From Mucilaginibacter cryoferens (GTDB lineage Bacteria > Bacteroidota > Bacteroidia > Sphingobacteriales > Sphingobacteriaceae), in contig NZ_JACHCR010000005.1 of the NCBI RefSeq assembly GCF_014205845.1, forward strand, positions 124,001-188,000: a stretch of DNA of 64,000 nt, in the 5' to 3' direction. Below, one piece after another: positions 1 through 8,908 of the stretch. A program made the translations under genes and the position numbers. Position 1 is the first letter of the stretch. Every line of letters starts with the position of its first letter. The notes under the pieces are model-generated. The model was not told where the DNA came from. It worked only from the letters and a program-made list of their open reading frames with translations, and did not search any database.

Positions 1-50
1 AGGGCAAAGGCCTGTGCGGCAAAGAAGCCTTTCTGCCGACTTGATTTTTG

Positions 51-76
51 GTTACTTTTCATCAAGGAAAAGTAAC
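51..76. repeat. Short hairpin repeat at window start
   Basis: Two 10-base arms (GTTACTTTTC at 51-60 and GAAAAGTAAC at 67-76) are perfect inverted repeats around a 6-base loop. The flanking 1-261 carries no gene I can support. It looks like a dispersed intergenic repeat, and a related half-motif lies near 31035-31050. Function unknown. Confidence 0.5.
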
Positions 77-261
77 TAGGCCCTCCCGCGGCCAAGAGCG
101 GGTCGATGTTATCGATTACAACGAAATAATGTAGTTAGAACCTATACGGCCACTCTGCATCGCCACGAAATAGCCACGCTATCACTCAACGACAATTTTT
201 ATATCACGTTCGTCAATCATACCCTCTACACAAGGCGCTAAATATAAACATTCGAACAACC

Positions 262-3200
262 CTACCTCGCCACACTAAACACATAACTCCCCGATGCCAG
301 TTCATAAATAGCTTTCCCATCAGCATACTTCAAAAACTTAATACCTTTTGCTTTATCCACCGGTTTGCCACTTTCGGTAACCAACGACGCTGCTTTGGCA
401 GGCAGGTATAGGGTTGCTTTGGTATTGGCAGGCACGGTGGCGTTGTAGCTTAGCGTGTTGCCAGTAACTTTCCAGCTGCTGTTTATCCTTCCATAGGGCG
501 AATCATAATAGCCCTTGGCGTAGGTCATCTGCCCGGTAGGATCTGGCTCGGGTTGTAGGATGATTTTTTTGAAGGCGGCCCCATCGCGTTGAATGCCTAA
601 GGAGTAAGCCATCATCCACTGGCCCACAGCGCCAAAAGAATAATGGTTAAACGAGTTCATACTGTTATTGCCGCCAAAACCATTTTCCACGGTGTAACCA
701 TTCAGGCGTTCCCAAATGGTGGTAGCTCCCTGGTCAACAGCGTACAGCCATGATGGATAATGTTCATTTTGCAGTACCTTGTATGCCAGGTCGCTGTGAC
801 CATAATCTGATAACGATTTGCTGATCCAGGCGGTGCCGATGAAGCCCGTCATTAATGAATATTTGGGGCGGGTAACACCGCCGTCGTCCTTATTTTCGCG
901 TTCTACAGCGCCTTGCAGGTTTTTGGCCATGTAAGGGATGTTTTCGTCGTTAAAAACACCAAGAGACAAGCCTACGGCGTAAGGTGTTTCAATATCGGCA
1001 ACCTTAAATTCAACCTTCGCGTCGCGTGGGGCAAATATGCCGCCGCCAATGAGGCCCAAAGCTTTTTTATCGGCACTTACAAAGGTTTTGTTAAAAAATG
1101 CCTTACGCTCGTTATAGCGTTCCTGGTATCTGGCGGCATCCCCGGGTTTGTTTAAAGCGGTGGCTACCTTAACCATAATCCCGAGGTCGAAAATGTGGTA
1201 GGCGGTTACCAGGTAATCGGTACCCAGCTGGTTATTTTGCGGGCCAAGCCAGTCGCCAAGCTGCCCGTCGCTGCTAAGTCCGGTAGTTTTGTTAATGGTG
1301 GAGTCAACGTAGCTCATATACCTTGCCATGGCATCGTAATGTTCCTTTAGCAAGGCAACATCATCATATTGCTGGTAAGCCTCCCAGGGTATGGTAATAC
1401 CAGCGCTACCCCAAAGCACGCCGCCAAAGCCGCCGCCAACAGGTGCTATATCGGTAAACTTACCGTTGGCCATTTGCAGATCGCGCAGGGCAAAAAGGTG
1501 GCGGCGCAAAAACTGGTCGGTATTGGAAAGATAAGTAGCCGTACGCGAAAAAATACTAATATCGCCCGACCAACCCATGCGCTCGTTACGCTGCGGGCAA
1601 TCTGTAGGGATAGTTAAAAAGTTATCGATGTTTGACCACGTAAGATTTGACCAAAGCTTGTTTACTTTGGCATTTGATGTGTTATAATCGGCCGTAAGCT
1701 TACTTATCGAACTCATGGCCAGGCCCTGTACTGCCGTTAAGCGCAGCGGTTCGTCTATCCCGGTGATCTCTATATACTGGTATCCGTGCGATGTAAAATG
1801 CGGCTGAAATACCTGTGGGCCATCCTTCATGGTATAAATATCCTGGCTTAGGGCTGCCCGGTAGTTTTCGGTCATAATCATGCCCACATTTTTACCAGAT
1901 TCCTTCAGGTTAGGGTACAATACCTCGGCATAGCGGAAGGTGATTTTTTTACCGGCCTCGCCATCTTTAAACGTTATACGCGGTACGCCCACTATGTTTT
2001 GCCCCATGTTGTATACGTACACGCCTTTGCGTACTTCCAGTACCTTAATAGCGGTAAGCGTTTTGTAAATACCCGCCGGCTGGCCAATTTGCCCGATAAG
2101 AGATAGTTTATCGAAATTAAACTCTTCCTTGCGACCCAAAAAATCGTACGATGTGCCGGAGTATGCCGTACCCTTCAGCGGGATTTTAACCGCGTTTGTC
2201 CAATCTGCTTCGTTGTATCCGGTGGTGCTCCAGTTTTTTATACCGGCTTCTAATGATGCATCGTACACCTCGCCCATATCCAGGCTGCTGTAAACAACCG
2301 GGCCTTTATTGTAATACTTCCAGTGCTGATCATTAGTGGTGATCACTTTTTTCGAGCCATCGGCATATTTAATCACCAGCTTGGCCAGTAGCGATTGGCG
2401 GTCGCCAAAGTGGTTCCATACCGAGCCGTAGCTTAACAGGCCACTCCACCAGCCTTCGCCCAACATGGCACCCAGGGCATTTTGGCCCTTGTTTATCATA
2501 CCGGTAACATCATAAGTTTGATACAGGTGGGTAATATTGTACTGGGTAAGCCCCGGGTTATAATAATCGTTACTAACACGTTTGCCATTCAGGTAAACCT
2601 CGTAAATGCCACGGGCGGTAACATAAAGGCGGGCGCTGGCTACCTTTTTATCGGCAGCAAACTGCGTACGCAGCATAGGCATAGAATTATGGCTCGGATC
2701 GGCCACCACGAACGCGCCTTTGCTGCCACCCGAAACCTGGAACATATTATTTTTTATGCTGATGCCCGATGAGGCATTGCTGATAAATTTTTTATAAATA
2801 CCACTATAATTTTGTGCCGACAGATCTTCCCTAAACAATGTATTGCCAGGCCTGCGCTCATTGGAAACTTCTATCCCCGAAAAAGAAGCCTGCTGACCGG
2901 CATCTACCGAATAACCAATATCGCAAAGCAAACCGTAGGATATTACATCGTGGCCTTCGCCAAGTGGGTTAAGTGTAACAGCCGCGCGCTTCGGTCCGCG
3001 GGGCGGGAACGGACCTGAAGCCGGGGCAGGGCCTTTATCGTTATCAACAAAAAAGGCATTATCGTCATCAACCGTAAACGTGAGGGTTCCAAACTCATTA
3101 TGAATAAAAATTTTATGCTCCTTGTTTTTATTACCATCATTAATTACGCTGGTTTTTATCTCAAATGTTTTGATAGCGCGACTGGCAGTATCATTACCCG

Positions 3201-3936
3201 TATATCCGCTGCGGTAAACATTAATTTTAGCTGTACCTGTACCGGCGCTGTTAACGGTGGCAACGTCCAGCTCTATCTTAAAATAGCTCTCGTCGTTTTT
3301 ATTGGCCACCTGGAAAATATTGCGGTTGCTATTCATTAAGCGAGCATCATTGGCGCTTAAAATTACCGAGGCGCGTGTGCTGCCCGGTGCTATAGCCAGC
3401 TTATAACTTAAGTTAAAAATTGGCAGGTAATGGGCATTTAACACCCGGTTGTTATCGTTGCCACCTATCCAGTCGGCACCTTCCCATGCGGATAGCCCTG
3501 TATCCATCAATCCCGTCTCGAACCAGGAAGTATTAGTTAGGGCTTTCCCTGTTTGATCCCATACGGTTAGCTTCCAGGTGTAACGGGTAGCAGCCTTCAG
3601 TTTTTTGCCCGCATATTCAATCCCCGATGATATGCCGCTGTTTACCTTCCCGGTGTTCCATGCCTGTTTACCCGCTTCATCAGTAGCAGCTATTTGGTAT
3701 GCCAGTTGGGTATACCCCCGCGTGCCTACCGGCGCTTTCATTTGCCAGCCAAAACGCGGTAAGGTTACATCAATACCCAGGGGCTTATCGGTATATTCAA
3801 CCTGTAAATTATCCGGACCTACCGTTGTTTGAGATTTTACAGTTTGTGCCGATACAGGGATGGCTAAGGCAACAAAGCAAAATAAGCCCAATGCAGGCAG
3901 GCAAATTTTAAAGCGGCGTAAAGCGTTTTTTTTCAT
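262..3936 (-). CDS. Secreted alpha-L-rhamnosidase, GH78 family
   Basis: Hydrolyses terminal alpha-L-rhamnose from plant or microbial glycans, probably in the periplasm. The start at 3936 gives a clear signal peptide (KKNALRRF, then a hydrophobic run ending in PVSAQ); an in-frame ATG at 4008 adds 24 residues that would bury the signal and was rejected. At about 1224 residues it has the full GH78 plan: N-terminal beta-sandwiches, a rhamnose-binding module, then the (alpha/alpha)6 catalytic domain with DCPQRNERMGWSGD (near residue 778, general acid region) and ATTIWERLNGY (near 1073, general base Glu), and a C-terminal beta domain. Stand-alone on the minus strand; no SusC/SusD pair is nearby, so it is not an obvious PUL member here. 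Confidence 0.93.
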   Translation of the reverse strand: MKKNALRRFKICLPALGLFCFVALAIPVSAQTVKSQTTVGPDNLQVEYTDKPLGIDVTLPRFGWQMKAPVGTRGYTQLAYQIAATDEAGKQAWNTGKVNSGISSGIEYAGKKLKAATRYTWKLTVWDQTGKALTNTSWFETGLMDTGLSAWEGADWIGGNDNNRVLNAHYLPIFNLSYKLAIAPGSTRASVILSANDARLMNSNRNIFQVANKNDESYFKIELDVATVNSAGTGTAKINVYRSGYTGNDTASRAIKTFEIKTSVINDGNKNKEHKIFIHNEFGTLTFTVDDDNAFFVDNDKGPAPASGPFPPRGPKRAAVTLNPLGEGHDVISYGLLCDIGYSVDAGQQASFSGIEVSNERRPGNTLFREDLSAQNYSGIYKKFISNASSGISIKNNMFQVSGGSKGAFVVADPSHNSMPMLRTQFAADKKVASARLYVTARGIYEVYLNGKRVSNDYYNPGLTQYNITHLYQTYDVTGMINKGQNALGAMLGEGWWSGLLSYGSVWNHFGDRQSLLAKLVIKYADGSKKVITTNDQHWKYYNKGPVVYSSLDMGEVYDASLEAGIKNWSTTGYNEADWTNAVKIPLKGTAYSGTSYDFLGRKEEFNFDKLSLIGQIGQPAGIYKTLTAIKVLEVRKGVYVYNMGQNIVGVPRITFKDGEAGKKITFRYAEVLYPNLKESGKNVGMIMTENYRAALSQDIYTMKDGPQVFQPHFTSHGYQYIEITGIDEPLRLTAVQGLAMSSISKLTADYNTSNAKVNKLWSNLTWSNIDNFLTIPTDCPQRNERMGWSGDISIFSRTATYLSNTDQFLRRHLFALRDLQMANGKFTDIAPVGGGFGGVLWGSAGITIPWEAYQQYDDVALLKEHYDAMARYMSYVDSTINKTTGLSSDGQLGDWLGPQNNQLGTDYLVTAYHIFDLGIMVKVATALNKPGDAARYQERYNERKAFFNKTFVSADKKALGLIGGGIFAPRDAKVEFKVADIETPYAVGLSLGVFNDENIPYMAKNLQGAVERENKDDGGVTRPKYSLMTGFIGTAWISKSLSDYGHSDLAYKVLQNEHYPSWLYAVDQGATTIWERLNGYTVENGFGGNNSMNSFNHYSFGAVGQWMMAYSLGIQRDGAAFKKIILQPEPDPTGQMTYAKGYYDSPYGRINSSWKVTGNTLSYNATVPANTKATLYLPAKAASLVTESGKPVDKAKGIKFLKYADGKAIYELASGSYVFSVAR

Positions 3937-4440
3937 GAAGGGTATTTTAACAAAGTCAATGATAATTGATAACCCCACGCCGTTACCAGTCACAGCAAAC
4001 TCCGCCATCGTGCCAGATGCGGCGCTTAACTAATTACCTTAAAACGGCAAAGCATACAGGCTTTTCCCTCACAAGGCAATAACATTAAAAAAGTAGAAGC
4101 GTGGTTTTATAATTATTAATACAATAATACGTGTTGTAAGTATCAAACCGTCATGTACTGTCTGCTTGTTAGATGATTGGATTGGTATGTTTGTGGTTTG
4201 AAACTAAACTTCCCGTTATAACATTTACAGTCCCGATGTACCAATCAAAAAAGTTAATTATGCAGGCAGCTGCGCCAATAGTCCGTTCACGTAGACGATG
4301 ACGAGGCTGAGCATAAATTAGAAAATGGCTATTTACAAATGTATGTTGATACCCTCTTTTTATTTTAAAGGTAAATAAGGCTCTATTGTTCACATCGCCT
4401 TTTATTTATACCTTAACTCCGATTTACTTATATACATTAC
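3937..4440. other. Divergent intergenic region, no gene
   Basis: About 500 bases separate the minus-strand rhamnosidase from the plus-strand helicase. It is A+T-rich from about 4090 onward and must hold both divergent promoters, but I find no convincing TTG/TANNTTTG pair, no RNA gene and no credible small ORF. Confidence 0.4.
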
Positions 4441-5853
4441 ATGGCCGATAAGCCAACTTTAAATCCGGATCAAAAAGCAGCCTTTAAAGCCATACAAAAG
4501 TTTCTGGAGCACCCGGCTGCCAATGTATTTGTGTTGAAGGGGTATGCTGGCACGGGTAAAACCTTTCTGATGCAGCATGTTGGCAAATGGCTGGAAGAAA
4601 AAGAAAAAAAGTTTAAAATGCTTGCCGCCACCGGCAGGGCCGCTACTGTTTTAAGGGGTAAAACGGGCTTTACTGCCTCAACCGTACACGGCGAAGTTTA
4701 CCGGTTTAGTAAAATTGACGGCCTTGATGACCATGTTGCCAATAGCGCCGCCAACAGTACCAGCAACCAGATGACCCTACAATTCATGACCCGCCCGCCA
4801 GACCAGGAAACTGTAATCTATATTGTGGATGAAGCATCCATGCTATCGGCCGAAATTGGGATAAGCGACGGCTTAGCTGTTTTTGGATCGGGCATATTAC
4901 TGGATGATTTTTTTGAAGCTGCCGGCAACAACAAAATCATTTTTGTTGGCGATCCATGCCAGTTGCCACCGGTAGGCTCGGCTTTTAGTCCGGCGTTAGA
5001 TAGCCAATGGCTTGCCGGCCAGCAAAAAGTAGCTATTTCTGTTACGCTTACCACCATAGAACGCACAAAAGGCACCAATGACATCCTTGTTTTGGCCGGA
5101 GCTATCCGCGCTATGCGGGATGATAAAACACCCGGCAGGTTTCCAAAACTACCCGCGTCGGGCCTCAATAATGTTAAGCTGCACAGCACCGATAGCGCGC
5201 TGTTTAATAATTATGCCACCCAATATAAAGCGCTGGGGGTTAATATGGTGCTGGCTATAGCCAGGAGTAATAAAATGGTACGGCAAATTAACCGGGCTAT
5301 GCGCCGCGAGCTGTTTGGATCGGAGCATGAACCATTGCGCGAGGGTGATGTATTACTCGTTACTCAAAACAACTACGCGTTTCCGCTAACCAATGGCGAT
5401 TTTGTGATCGTTAACGAACTTGGTCCGATAACTACAAAAGCCGCGTTAAAGTTTCAGAAAGTAAGGATCACGGCAGTAGCAACAGGTAAAGAGTACAGTA
5501 TTATGCTTTCTTTAGATACCTTAAACAGCTTAAAGGGCAGCCTAACCAATGATGACTCAAAATATTTAATGATAGATTTTGGCGAAAGAATGAGGGCCAA
5601 AGGTGTTCCCCAAAACAGCGACCAATATCAAATAGCCATGCGCGAAGATGAATACGTTAATTGCCTTAAAGTGAGCTATGGCTATGCCGTTACCTGCCAC
5701 AAAGCCCAGGGCGGAGAGTGGACGAACGTTTACCTTTTTTTGGAAAAAAGCATGTATGGCATGCCCTATCCCGAGTTATGCAACTGGTGGTACACCGCGG
5801 TAACAAGGGCCAAAGAGGAACTAAACCTGGTTAATAATTGGTGGGTGAGGTAG
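4441..5853 (+). CDS. ATP-dependent RecD/Dda-like DNA helicase (SF1B)
   Basis: A 470-residue AAA_30/UvrD_C_2-type protein expected to unwind DNA 5' to 3'. Visible motifs: Walker A GYAGTGKT at residues 34-41, a Walker B IVDEAS near 128-133, motif III IIFVGDPCQLPPVG, and C-terminal motifs TCHKAQGGEW and VTRAKEELNL. The N-terminal extension of RecD2 is absent, so it is the short Dda-like form common in Bacteroidota. It stands alone. Related proteins occur in core genomes of this phylum; the physiological role is not clear from context. Confidence 0.88.
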   Translation: MADKPTLNPDQKAAFKAIQKFLEHPAANVFVLKGYAGTGKTFLMQHVGKWLEEKEKKFKMLAATGRAATVLRGKTGFTASTVHGEVYRFSKIDGLDDHVANSAANSTSNQMTLQFMTRPPDQETVIYIVDEASMLSAEIGISDGLAVFGSGILLDDFFEAAGNNKIIFVGDPCQLPPVGSAFSPALDSQWLAGQQKVAISVTLTTIERTKGTNDILVLAGAIRAMRDDKTPGRFPKLPASGLNNVKLHSTDSALFNNYATQYKALGVNMVLAIARSNKMVRQINRAMRRELFGSEHEPLREGDVLLVTQNNYAFPLTNGDFVIVNELGPITTKAALKFQKVRITAVATGKEYSIMLSLDTLNSLKGSLTNDDSKYLMIDFGERMRAKGVPQNSDQYQIAMREDEYVNCLKVSYGYAVTCHKAQGGEWTNVYLFLEKSMYGMPYPELCNWWYTAVTRAKEELNLVNNWWVR

Positions 5854-5950
5854 GGCTAGATGGGCAAATTTTAGATTTGCAGCTTTCAGATGTGCACTGC
5901 CGGGGCCGGGCCGCTGTCCGAAGCCGGAGAGTAGAGTAGCGCAGTCAGAC

Positions 5951-5985
5951 CTTTAGCCTTTAGCCTTTAGCCTTTAGCCTTTAGC
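5951..5985. repeat. Tandem heptanucleotide (CTTTAGC)x5
   Basis: Five exact copies of CTTTAGC in a row, about 110 bases upstream of hemC. The same word recurs singly elsewhere in the window (for example near 58631). Such short tandem arrays can vary in copy number by slippage; an effect on hemC expression is only a possibility. Confidence 0.85.
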
Positions 5986-6048
5986 TTAAAACCCACATAA
6001 AACGGTCATATTGTTGCAATTCGTGCTTATTCGTTAAAATGGTGTTTA

Positions 6049-6075
6049 TTTGATAGGCATAAAAAATTAAATTTG
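6049..6075 (+). promoter_or_regulatory. Possible hemC promoter
   Basis: TAAATTTG at 6068-6075 matches the Bacteroidota -7 box TANNTTTG. TTTG at 6049-6052 lies 15 bases before it, shorter than the usual 19-21, so the upstream half is doubtful. If used, the TTG at 6073 lies inside the promoter and the coding start must be downstream. Confidence 0.35.
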
Positions 6076-6096
6076 CACCCGCAAACAATTATTCTT

Positions 6097-7671
6097 TTGG
6101 ACAGAAAACTGATAATAGGAACACGTGGCAGCGAATTAGCGCTGTGGCAGGCTAATTTTGTAAAAGATAGTCTTGCGGCCATCAACATTGCCGCCGAACT
6201 AAAAATCATTAAAACCCAGGGCGACCGCATCCTCAACCTCAGCTTTGATAAGCTGGAAGGCAAGGGTTTCTTTACCAAAGAATTAGAAGAAGAACTATTA
6301 GCCGGCACTATTGATCTTGCGGTACACTCGCATAAAGACCTGCCGACCGAAAACCCTCCGGGACTCATCATCGCAGCAGTATCAGAACGGGAAGACCCGG
6401 CTGAACTGTTGCTGATATTGAAGGATTGTGTAGATGTGCACCAAAAAATGTCGGTTAAATACGGCGCTACGGTGGGCACCTCATCCAACAGGCGCAAGGC
6501 CCAGTTACTGGCCTACCGCCCCGACCTGGAGATAGCAGAATTACGCGGCAACGTACCTACCCGCATAGGCAAACTGCGCGACGAAAAATACGATGCCATA
6601 ATGCTGGCAAAAGCTGGCGTTAGCAGGTTAAATATCGACCTGAGCGAATTTCATGTAGAGGAACTAACTCCCGCCGAACTGATTCCTGCACCTGCACAAG
6701 GCGCTTTGGCTATCCAGATCCGCGAGGTTGACCACGAACTTTTTGAAGCCCTGCAAGCCCTGCACCACCCCGATGTTGCCGAAGAATTAGCTGTAGAACG
6801 TACTGTACTTAAACTATTTGGCGGCGGCTGCCACCTGCCATTGGGCTGCTATTGTCGTCGGGACGAAGGCATGTTTCAGGTGTTTACATCTAAAGCAAAC
6901 GAGGGTGATCAATTCCCCGATCGTTTGTTTGTTGAAGCTGCTACTACCGAAGGTTTGGCTCAAAAAATAGTAGCAAAATTTGCCAAGGACAGAAAATTCC
7001 CACTAAAGGTTTTTATATCGAGGGAACTATCGGAGCAAAGCTATTTCAAAAAATCGATGGAAAACCGGGGTATGGAAATTGAAGCCCGCTCGCTGATCCG
7101 TACCGTGCCGGTAATCACCAAATTTGATTCGTATATATTAAGGAATATTGATTGGGTATTTTTCAGCAGTAAAAATGCGGTTGAATACTTTTTCCAGCTC
7201 AACCCGCAATTTCCTAAAAAGGTAAAATTTGGGGTAATGGGCAGCGGCAGCGAAGAGATGCTGCGCCGTAAAGGTCACTTTACCGATTATGTTGGTGAAG
7301 GTACCGATACTGCCGAAGTAGCCGAAGAATTTGCTAAACTGGCAAACGGCTCTATTGTGCTATTCCCCGGTGCCGAAAGCCCAATGAGGAGCATACAACA
7401 GGGATTATCTGCCGAAACAAAAATTATCGATCTGCCGGTTTATGAAACCGTGCTGGAAGAAGATGTAGAAGCAAGCGGTGCCGATGTATTGGTGTTTACC
7501 AGTCCATCAAACGTGGAGGCTTATTTTGCCGACAACCTGCTCGATCCGTACCAAAAAGTGGTAGCGATAGGCAAATCGACCGGCAAAAAATTTGATGAAA
7601 TGGGCGTAAAATACACACTCCCCTACTCGCCCGACGAAGTTGGACTGGCAGAGGCCGTGTTTGGATTATAA
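6097..7671 (+). CDS. hemC: Fused hydroxymethylbilane synthase / uroporphyrinogen-III synthase (HemC-HemD)
   Basis: Catalyses two consecutive heme steps: four porphobilinogens to hydroxymethylbilane, then cyclisation to uroporphyrinogen III. The N-terminal ~300 residues are HemC (GTRGSELALWQA, RGNVPTRIGKLRD, and the dipyrromethane-cofactor cysteine in GGGCHLPLG near 245). The remaining ~220 residues are HemD (VFISRELSE, VFFSSKNAVEYFF, VFTSPSNVEAYF). The start is uncertain: TTG at 6097 (LDRKLIIGT) matches where HemC proteins normally begin, while an earlier in-frame TTG at 6073 overlaps a -7 box. First gene of the heme cluster; the stop codon abuts a palindromic repeat that runs up to hemB. Confidence 0.92.
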   Translation: MDRKLIIGTRGSELALWQANFVKDSLAAINIAAELKIIKTQGDRILNLSFDKLEGKGFFTKELEEELLAGTIDLAVHSHKDLPTENPPGLIIAAVSEREDPAELLLILKDCVDVHQKMSVKYGATVGTSSNRRKAQLLAYRPDLEIAELRGNVPTRIGKLRDEKYDAIMLAKAGVSRLNIDLSEFHVEELTPAELIPAPAQGALAIQIREVDHELFEALQALHHPDVAEELAVERTVLKLFGGGCHLPLGCYCRRDEGMFQVFTSKANEGDQFPDRLFVEAATTEGLAQKIVAKFAKDRKFPLKVFISRELSEQSYFKKSMENRGMEIEARSLIRTVPVITKFDSYILRNIDWVFFSSKNAVEYFFQLNPQFPKKVKFGVMGSGSEEMLRRKGHFTDYVGEGTDTAEVAEEFAKLANGSIVLFPGAESPMRSIQQGLSAETKIIDLPVYETVLEEDVEASGADVLVFTSPSNVEAYFADNLLDPYQKVVAIGKSTGKKFDEMGVKYTLPYSPDEVGLAEAVFGL

Positions 7672-7778
7672 AGCCCCACCCAAACCCTCCCCGGTAGGGA
7701 GGGCTTAAAAAGGCTAATTACATTAACATATTTTAAAATCAAAAGTCTCCCCTACCGGGGGAGATTTAGAGGGGGCTT
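7672..7778. repeat. Palindromic element, copy 1 (hemCD-hemB gap)
   Basis: The element fills the whole gap between the hemCD stop and the hemB ATG. It starts AGCCCCACCCAA and ends GATTTAGAGGGGGCTT, so the ends pair. Inside are two further hairpins: CCCTCCC/GGGAGGG at about 7685-7703 and CTCCCC/GGGGAG at about 7746-7762. Sister copies lie at 10280-10379 and, inside ispG, at 28086-28175. It looks like a small non-autonomous mobile repeat, possibly also acting in the transcript. Confidence 0.85.
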
Positions 7779-8750
7779 ATGTTACAAAGACCACGTAGAA
7801 ACCGGAAAAGTGAAGTGATACGCCAGATGGTGCAGGAAACGCATGTTAGCGCGGCCAACCTGATTTTCCCGTTGTTTATTGTTGATGGCGAAAACCAAAA
7901 AAGCGAGGTGGCCAGCATGCCGGGTATTTACCGTTATTCGGTTGATAACTTGCTGCGCGAGATTGAAAGCTGCATGAAACTGGGCTTAAAATCTTTTGAC
8001 CTTTTCCCTAATATTGATGAGGCTTTAAAAGATACCATGGCTACCGAAAGCTATCGTGAACAAAGCTTATACCTGCGCGCTATCCGCGAGGTAAAAAAGA
8101 ACTTTCCGGAGGCTTGTGTTGTTACCGATGTGGCTATGGACCCGTACAGCAGCGATGGTCACGACGGCATTGTTAAAAACGGCGAGATCCTGAATGATGA
8201 AACGCTGGAAGTTTTAGGTAAAATGGCCCTGGCCCACGCCCAATGCGGTGCCGATATTATTGCCCCATCGGATATGATGGACGGGCGTGTAGGATATATT
8301 CGCAATGTGTTGGACCAAAATGGCTTTACCAACGTTTCTATTATGTCGTATTCGGCCAAATACGCCAGCGCTTTTTACGGTCCGTTCAGGGATGCCTTAA
8401 ATTCGGCACCTAAGTTTGGTGATAAAAAAACGTACCAAATGAACCCGGCCAACCAGCGCGAGGCACTGATAGAAGCCAATTTAGACGAACTGGAAGGCGC
8501 CGACTTTTTAATGGTAAAACCAGCGCTACCCTATTTGGATGTTATAAAACTGATAAAAGATAATACCGAGTTACCTGTTGCCGCCTACAACGTAAGCGGC
8601 GAATATGCCATGATAAAAGCCGCCATACAGCGCGGCTGGCTTAATGAGCAGCGCGCCATAACCGAGGTGCTAACCAGCATCCGCCGGGCTGGCGCTACCG
8701 CGATATTGACGTATCATGCCAGGGAGGTTTTGGAGAATAAGTGGCTATAA
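7779..8750 (+). CDS. hemB: Delta-aminolevulinic acid dehydratase (porphobilinogen synthase)
   Basis: Condenses two 5-aminolevulinates to porphobilinogen in the cytoplasm. At 323 residues it has the normal family length. The two Schiff-base lysines lie in SYSAKYASAFYGPFRDA (near 196) and MVKPALPYLD (near 246). APSDMMDGRV and the metal-site region TDVAMDPYSSDGHDG are also present; the latter has DPYSSDGH rather than three cysteines, which points to a Mg-dependent rather than a Zn-dependent enzyme (inference). The ATG directly follows a palindromic element. Confidence 0.96.
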   Translation: MLQRPRRNRKSEVIRQMVQETHVSAANLIFPLFIVDGENQKSEVASMPGIYRYSVDNLLREIESCMKLGLKSFDLFPNIDEALKDTMATESYREQSLYLRAIREVKKNFPEACVVTDVAMDPYSSDGHDGIVKNGEILNDETLEVLGKMALAHAQCGADIIAPSDMMDGRVGYIRNVLDQNGFTNVSIMSYSAKYASAFYGPFRDALNSAPKFGDKKTYQMNPANQREALIEANLDELEGADFLMVKPALPYLDVIKLIKDNTELPVAAYNVSGEYAMIKAAIQRGWLNEQRAITEVLTSIRRAGATAILTYHAREVLENKWL

Positions 8751-8807
8751 TTTAAGTCAAAAGGTTAAAGGCGAAAGCTGAAAGGTAAAACAAAATGTTA
8801 TAAACCA

Positions 8808-8891
8808 CCGTCATTGCGAGGTACGAAGCAATCCCTAACTATACAGATCGGATTTGCAAATCGGGGATTGCTTCGTACCTCGCAATGACGG
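8808..8891. repeat. Perfect 28-bp inverted repeat before hemL
   Basis: Arms at 8808-8835 and 8864-8891 are exact reverse complements (core GCGAGGTACGAAGCAATCCC). The right arm runs past an in-frame ATG at 8885, which argues that this ATG is not the hemL start. Just upstream, 8763-8795 has a separate AAAGGTTAAAGGCGAAAG-type repeat like one inside ispG. The TCATTGCGAGG...GAAGCAATC word is a widely dispersed type of bacterial intergenic palindrome. Confidence 0.9.
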
Positions 8892-8908
8892 TCGGAAAAA
8901 ATATAAAA

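Noticed and set aside
262..4008. Polysaccharide utilisation locus around the rhamnosidase
   Set aside because: No SusC/SusD pair, sensor or further glycoside hydrolase lies within the window next to it.
4169..4393. Minus-strand ORF of 74 codons in the rhamnosidase-helicase gap
   Set aside because: No promoter, no recognisable domain and a composition like random A/T-rich DNA.
7672..7778. Riboswitch or attenuator before hemB
   Set aside because: The same structure recurs at hemL/kinase and inside ispG, so a mobile repeat explains it better than a gene-specific riboswitch.
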